DNA from: Bog-756 sp043784065
GTDB lineage: Bacteria > Actinomycetota > Acidimicrobiia > Acidimicrobiales > RAAP-2
Assembly (NCBI GenBank): GCA_043784065.1
Contig: JAYVYR010000253.1
Location: forward strand, 1 to 9,929
DNA length: 9,929 bases
Direction of reading: 5' to 3'
The translations under genes and the position numbers were made by a program. Below are positions 6,775 to 9,929 of this stretch, piece by piece. A model generated the notes under the pieces. That model was given only the letters and a program-made list of their open reading frames with translations, was not told the origin of the DNA and ran no database searches. The first letter of the stretch is position 1, and each line of letters starts with the position of its first letter.

Positions 6775-7527
6775 ATGTCCATCCGGCGCATCGCCGTCAT
6801 CTCGTCCGCAGTCCTACTGGGGTTTGGGGCGGCCTCAGGCCCATTTGCCCTGGCCGGGGCCGACACCCCGCTCCCGGCGACGGCGCCGGCAAGCGGCCCC
6901 ACGGTCACCTCGTCGGCCGGGACCTTCACTGTCACGCTCCCGGGCGTGGGCAGCCTCAGCCTCGCCGTAGACCCGACCACCGGTGCGGTGAGCAGCCTGA
7001 CCGTGACGCCGGTCGACGGCTCCGGGTTCACAGCATCGGCACCGGCCACAAAGTCCGAGGGCGTCCAGGTGCTCTTCACGTCGGCCACGTCGACCCAAGT
7101 CCTCCAAGTCGAAGTGTTCCCGAGCCCGTCGGGGCCGATGGTGACCGCCGAGGTGGACATCCCCGACCCGTCGACCGGCGATGCCGATGACGACACCTCA
7201 CCCGGTGGCCCACCGCCCACCGGGTCAACCGGTGATCACCAGTCCGGCCAGTCCCGCGACCATGGCGAGGGCGACATCTCGTCTGCCGGCAGCGCCTCCA
7301 CGACCTCCGTCCCGCCGTCGACCCCCCTGGCACCGCCTGCCGGTGCGGACCACAGTGGCTCCGGATCGGAAAGCGGCACGGGGGGTGACGGCCACAGCCA
7401 GACCCCGTCGACGGGCGGCGGCAGCGGGAACTCCAGCGGCTCCGACTCCGGCAGTGGAAGCAGCTCGTCCGAGGGGGGATCCCATTCCCCTCCCGGGGGT
7501 CACGGCTCCTTGGGTTCGGAGAACTGA
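6775..7527 (+). CDS. Secreted protein with Ser/Gly-rich low-complexity tail (hypothetical)
   Basis: The product has 250 aa. The signal peptide starts SIRRIAVISSAVLLG and has a likely cleavage after ALA at residue 27. A beta-rich globular core spans about 44-130 (for example GTFTVTLPGVGSLSLAVD and VQVLFTSATSTQVLQVEVF). From about 131 to the end the chain is disordered in character: rich in Ser, Gly, Pro, Thr, Asp and His with runs such as GSGSESGTGGDG, and no cysteine. Such tails often serve as flexible or wall-associated linkers, but no sortase signal, transmembrane anchor or peptidoglycan-binding domain is visible, so release to the outside is the plain reading. The start has AGGGGG (6761-6766) eight bases upstream. 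The next gene begins two bases after this stop, implying one transcript and translational coupling. I do not recognise the family. Confidence 0.82.
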   Translation: MSIRRIAVISSAVLLGFGAASGPFALAGADTPLPATAPASGPTVTSSAGTFTVTLPGVGSLSLAVDPTTGAVSSLTVTPVDGSGFTASAPATKSEGVQVLFTSATSTQVLQVEVFPSPSGPMVTAEVDIPDPSTGDADDDTSPGGPPPTGSTGDHQSGQSRDHGEGDISSAGSASTTSVPPSTPLAPPAGADHSGSGSESGTGGDGHSQTPSTGGGSGNSSGSDSGSGSSSSEGGSHSPPGGHGSLGSEN

Positions 7528-7529
7528 GA

Positions 7530-8285
7530 ATGCCGGTGCCCGCCCGCACCCCTTCTTCCACCGACGCCGGCTCGGGACCCTCCGGGGCCTCGTGGTGGCG
7601 GCGGTCATCGGGTCAACTGGCGGTCGCTGCCGGCATGGCCACGGTGGCCCTGGCCACAGGAGCATGCGGCAGTGGTGCCGCATCGTCCGGCACTCACCCC
7701 CCCAAAGCGAGCCAGACGGCCGTTGCCACCTCGCCCGCCACCGCCGAGCTCCGCTCGGCGGTCCACGCGCTCGCTAGGGCGACGAACTTCACGTTCGCCA
7801 GCACGGTGACCGTAGGTGCGTCGTCGTCGCTCATCGCCGGACAGTTCCAAGCCCCCAACCTCGTGCACCTGACGGTCAAGGGCGCATCAGCCGGCACCAC
7901 CGAGGTGCTGTTCGTCGGCACGAAGTCGTTCGTGCGGGTCAAGGACGGCACCTGGCAGAGCAAGCTGTCGACCGCTTCAGCCTCGGCCGATCCACGGTCC
8001 ACGTTCGCTGTCGTCGACACGGCGACTGCAGTGACGGCCAGGCCGTCAACGACGCCGGGCGCCTCCACCTACGGCTTCCAACTCACGCCCGCGGCGGCGG
8101 GCCGCATCGTGACGGGAACTGGATCGCGGGCTGGCTCGACACTGGCCGGCACGGCCGCGGTCCGCAACGGCGTGCTAGCCAATCTGACGCTGCACTCGCC
8201 GTCCAACGGGTCACCGTTCATGGTGTCGATCGACTACTCGGCCGTCGGGACCACTCCGGCGATCCCGCTCCCACCCGGCATCTGA
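7530..8285 (+). CDS. Probable lipoprotein, LppX/LprG-like (LolA-type fold)
   Basis: The product has 251 aa. A basic patch WWRRSSGQ (22-29) leads into a hydrophobic stretch and LATGACGSG with C46, a plausible but imperfect lipobox (position -3 is Thr). After a Ser/Thr linker the mature domain begins ELRSAVHALARATNFTFASTVTV, then alternates strands: LIAGQFQAPNLVHLTV, TEVLFVGTKSFVRVKDGTWQ, and late NGVLANLTLHS and FMVSIDYSAVG. This order of helix, strands, 'Y/F-V+-DG-W' and closing strand resembles the LppX_LprAFG lipoproteins, which bind lipids or lipoglycans at the actinobacterial cell surface. A general surface lipoprotein of unknown ligand is the safe statement. ATG at 7530 has GGAGA (7518-7522) within the preceding gene and lies two bases after its stop, so the two are probably co-translated and may act together. 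The signal n-region is long; a later start cannot be excluded. Confidence 0.8.
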   Translation: MPVPARTPSSTDAGSGPSGASWWRRSSGQLAVAAGMATVALATGACGSGAASSGTHPPKASQTAVATSPATAELRSAVHALARATNFTFASTVTVGASSSLIAGQFQAPNLVHLTVKGASAGTTEVLFVGTKSFVRVKDGTWQSKLSTASASADPRSTFAVVDTATAVTARPSTTPGASTYGFQLTPAAAGRIVTGTGSRAGSTLAGTAAVRNGVLANLTLHSPSNGSPFMVSIDYSAVGTTPAIPLPPGI

Positions 8286-8404
8286 GTCGACGCCGCCCGG
8301 CTCACTCCCTCTCGGAAGGGACGACCACCACCGGGCATCCGGAGTGCTCTGCACACTGCTGGCTGACCGAGCCGAGAAAAAGGCCTCGCAGGACACTGAG
8401 GCTG

Positions 8405-8434
8405 CCTCGTCTGTCCTCGTCTGTCCTCGTCTGT
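8405..8434. repeat. Three tandem copies of a 10-bp unit (cctcgtctgt)
   Basis: The unit occurs three times without mismatch, and a related cctcgtcc follows shortly after. It lies in the 265-bp non-coding gap between two convergent genes (8286-8550), where I otherwise see only weak hairpins such as TCCCT-N6-AGGGA near 8310. Slippage is the likely origin; the unit number may vary between strains. Confidence 0.85.
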
Positions 8435-8550
8435 CCGATCCTCGTCCTTGGCCTCACCTGTTGGATCAATTGTCAACCCGGGCCGGAGTTCGGCACAAGG
8501 TCGTTGGTCCCATGGCATCGGTCGGCAGGCGCCGGTTGGTCCGACGCGAC

Positions 8551-9792
8551 TCAGCCGCGATGGATGTAGGCGGTGCCCTGCGCGCGGGCCACGGCCACCA
8601 GATCGCCCAGAGCAATGTTCACGTCGACCAGGTGGAGCCCCCACGTCGCCCCGAGTGTCTGCTGCACGATCTGGCGCGTATCCCCGGGCGTGATGGGTGC
8701 GCTCACCTGAAGCCAGGTGGCCCCGTCCTTCGACAGACACTGGCCGGAGTAGAGCTGGGGCTCGGTCACCCACGGGGTGGGGAGGGCCGGCGGTGTCAGC
8801 CCGACCAGTCCACCCAGTGCGGTGATCAGGGAGCGGGTGGGGAAATAGGAGGAGAGCGGCCTGGCGGCATTGCCGGCCAGATCTGCCGGATTGGTGCAAA
8901 GCACGTGGAGGCCGGCCACAGACGTACTGCCCGACAGGTTGCTGACCCCGAGACCCGGGCGGCCGAACAGCGAATCGGGCGGCGGGGCCCGGTCGAAGCT
9001 CGAGTACGCGACGACACAGCCGATCTGCGCGTTGGCAGTGCACGCCGGGATGTGGTGGAAACTGCCACTCACGGTCCGTCCGGTGGGCACCGTCACGTTG
9101 CCGCCGAGGAGCATCGCCGACACCAGTAGCTTGCGCTGGGTCAGGTCGGTGTCGATCCGGCGCTGGAGCAGAGTGATCAGCATGCCCGCTCCTTGCGAAT
9201 GGCCGATCACGATGACCCCGCGCCCGTGGTTGTAGTTGACCAGGTAGTCCCTCCAGGCCGACTGCACCCCAGCGTAGGCAATGGTGGCAGCGGCGGCAGT
9301 CCCGGCGCCGGCGGCCAGGCCCTGCACTGTTATCTGCGCGTACATCGGTGCATACACCTTGCATACCTGCGAGAACCGGGAGGTCTGGATCCGGGCCACG
9401 GAGGTCTCGGCCGGGTCGACGCGGAGCGTGGCGTTTACCCCCGGCTGGAGGCTGACGGTCGGGTAGACGTAGAAGCAGTCGACGGGCGGGTCAGCTGCGA
9501 CCGAGGCCCACTGCACCGTCGGCGCACCGGACGGCGGCAAGACCGTGGTCGTGAGATCGGCGGTGCACGGGTCAACCGCGGCACCGGGCATGCACAGCCA
9601 CTCGATTCCCGAGGCGTCGGTCCGTGATGGCGAGGCGCCGGCGGCCACGGCGGCCACGGCGGCATCGGGTCCCGTGGTGGTGGTCGACGCCGTGCCCGAC
9701 GACCCGCAGGCGGCGGCCATGACGGCCGTCACGCAGAGTGCGGCCACAGCCAGCGGACGGGCGGCGTGACGGACGGGTCGGGAGGAGGGCAT
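8551..9792 (-). CDS. DUF3089 family alpha/beta-hydrolase lipoprotein
   Basis: The product has 413 aa from ATG at 9790-9792. The N-terminus is a lipoprotein-type signal: SSRPVRHAARP, hydrophobic core, then MAAAC with C29 as probable lipidation site. After a Thr-rich linker, the body matches the DUF3089 pattern (PF11288): DCFYVYPTVS (105-114), SRFSQVCKVYAPMYAQ, SAWRDYLVNYNHGRGVIVIGHSQGAG with nucleophile S199 in G-H-S-Q-G, then LLGGNVTVP, and CVVAYSSFD. WGLHLVDVNIALGDL near the C-terminus supplies a likely catalytic His387. Several cysteines (67, 76, 106, 144, 251, 259, 299, 352) fit an oxidising extracellular site. The family has a lipase/esterase-like fold and ill-defined substrates. A GTG at 9853-9855 in the same frame, with TAGGAT six bases before it, could be a leaderless start adding 21 residues; I prefer 9792 because it gives a standard-length signal peptide. 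The gene is convergent with the LppX-like lipoprotein. Confidence 0.87.
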   Translation of the reverse strand: MPSSRPVRHAARPLAVAALCVTAVMAAACGSSGTASTTTTGPDAAVAAVAAGASPSRTDASGIEWLCMPGAAVDPCTADLTTTVLPPSGAPTVQWASVAADPPVDCFYVYPTVSLQPGVNATLRVDPAETSVARIQTSRFSQVCKVYAPMYAQITVQGLAAGAGTAAAATIAYAGVQSAWRDYLVNYNHGRGVIVIGHSQGAGMLITLLQRRIDTDLTQRKLLVSAMLLGGNVTVPTGRTVSGSFHHIPACTANAQIGCVVAYSSFDRAPPPDSLFGRPGLGVSNLSGSTSVAGLHVLCTNPADLAGNAARPLSSYFPTRSLITALGGLVGLTPPALPTPWVTEPQLYSGQCLSKDGATWLQVSAPITPGDTRQIVQQTLGATWGLHLVDVNIALGDLVAVARAQGTAYIHRG

Positions 9793-9864
9793 GACCCGAT
9801 CGGACGGCCGGGGCGTTGGCCGGCGGCCTGAACCCACTTGACCACCCCCGATCACTGTTCTATC

Positions 9865-9884
9865 CTACAACCTAATGGTTGTAG
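9865..9884. promoter_or_regulatory. Palindromic operator candidate, CTACAACC-TAAT-GGTTGTAG
   Basis: Perfect 8-bp arms surround TAAT in the AT-richest part of the window's right end, between the DUF3089 gene (-) and the start of a gene on the plus strand. On the minus strand TAGGAT, a good -10-like box, overlaps the outer edge of the palindrome, so a bound protein would block that promoter. On the plus strand the palindrome overlaps the alternative ATG at 9875. This geometry fits an autoregulated regulator controlling its divergent neighbour. Confidence 0.6.
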
Positions 9885-9901
9885 ATATTCGGGAGCGACC
9901 G

Positions 9902-9929
9902 ATGACGGGCGAGGACCGGGCGGATCTCG
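9902..9929 (+). CDS. Start of a divergent gene, cut off by the window end (possible regulator)
   Basis: ATG at 9902 has GGGAG (9891-9895) six bases upstream and reads MTGEDRADL before the sequence ends. An in-frame ATG at 9875 would add nine residues (VVDIRERP after Met) but lies inside the palindrome and lacks an SD. Nine residues are too few for a family call. The palindrome just upstream makes a transcriptional regulator (for example MarR- or TetR-type) a reasonable guess only. Confidence 0.45.

Noticed and set aside
8405..8434. CRISPR array
   Set aside because: The units are 10 bp, directly adjacent, without spacers, and no cas gene is present.
8234..9364. Minus-strand frame of 376 aa inside the DUF3089 gene
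   Set aside because: It is another frame of the same DNA with Arg/Gly/Pro-rich composition and no motif. The DUF3089 frame has GHSQG and many family blocks.

Overview
This is a GC-rich window with Actinomycetota character: dense coding, GTG starts, purine-rich Shine-Dalgarno (SD) sequences, hairpins without U-tracts, and LppX/LprG-like and DUF3089-type lipoproteins. The protein flavour (Amidohydro_2 plus SDR catabolic genes, small secreted proteins) suggests an uncultured soil or aquatic actinobacterium, possibly of the Acidimicrobiia. That placement is inference from protein style only.

Layout. Positions 1-219 hold the end of an amidohydrolase-like gene (+). It faces a second, related amidohydrolase on the minus strand (242-1483), with a perfect GC hairpin between the two stops. 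Upstream of the second amidohydrolase, on the same strand and 49 bp away, is a short-chain dehydrogenase (1533-2414). Divergent from it, across a 262-bp promoter region, is an EthD-like protein of probable dimeric alpha/beta-barrel fold (2677-3498). Together 1-3498 looks like part of a small-molecule catabolism locus with no identifiable substrate.

From about 3680 to 5914 runs a membrane-anchored GGDEF-EAL c-di-GMP enzyme. It is interrupted by four in-frame stop codons (two TGA, one TAA, one TAG) and probably one frameshift near its C-terminus, yet the GGDEF, RxxD, EAL and other EAL-domain motifs are readable. It is best called a fairly young pseudogene.

From 6125 to 9792 the genes encode exported proteins: a 137-aa secreted protein followed by a perfect 17-bp hairpin, a 250-aa secreted protein with a Ser/Gly-rich tail, a closely coupled LppX/LprG-like probable lipoprotein, and, convergent on the minus strand, a DUF3089 alpha/beta-hydrolase lipoprotein. 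At the right edge a perfect palindrome sits between the DUF3089 gene and the first codons of a divergent gene cut off by the window.

I did not find a convincing new multi-gene system. The items most worth a second look are the multiply interrupted but motif-intact GGDEF-EAL gene, the secreted-protein/lipoprotein pair, and the edge palindrome. I saw no rRNA, tRNA, CRISPR array, transposase or insertion sequence.
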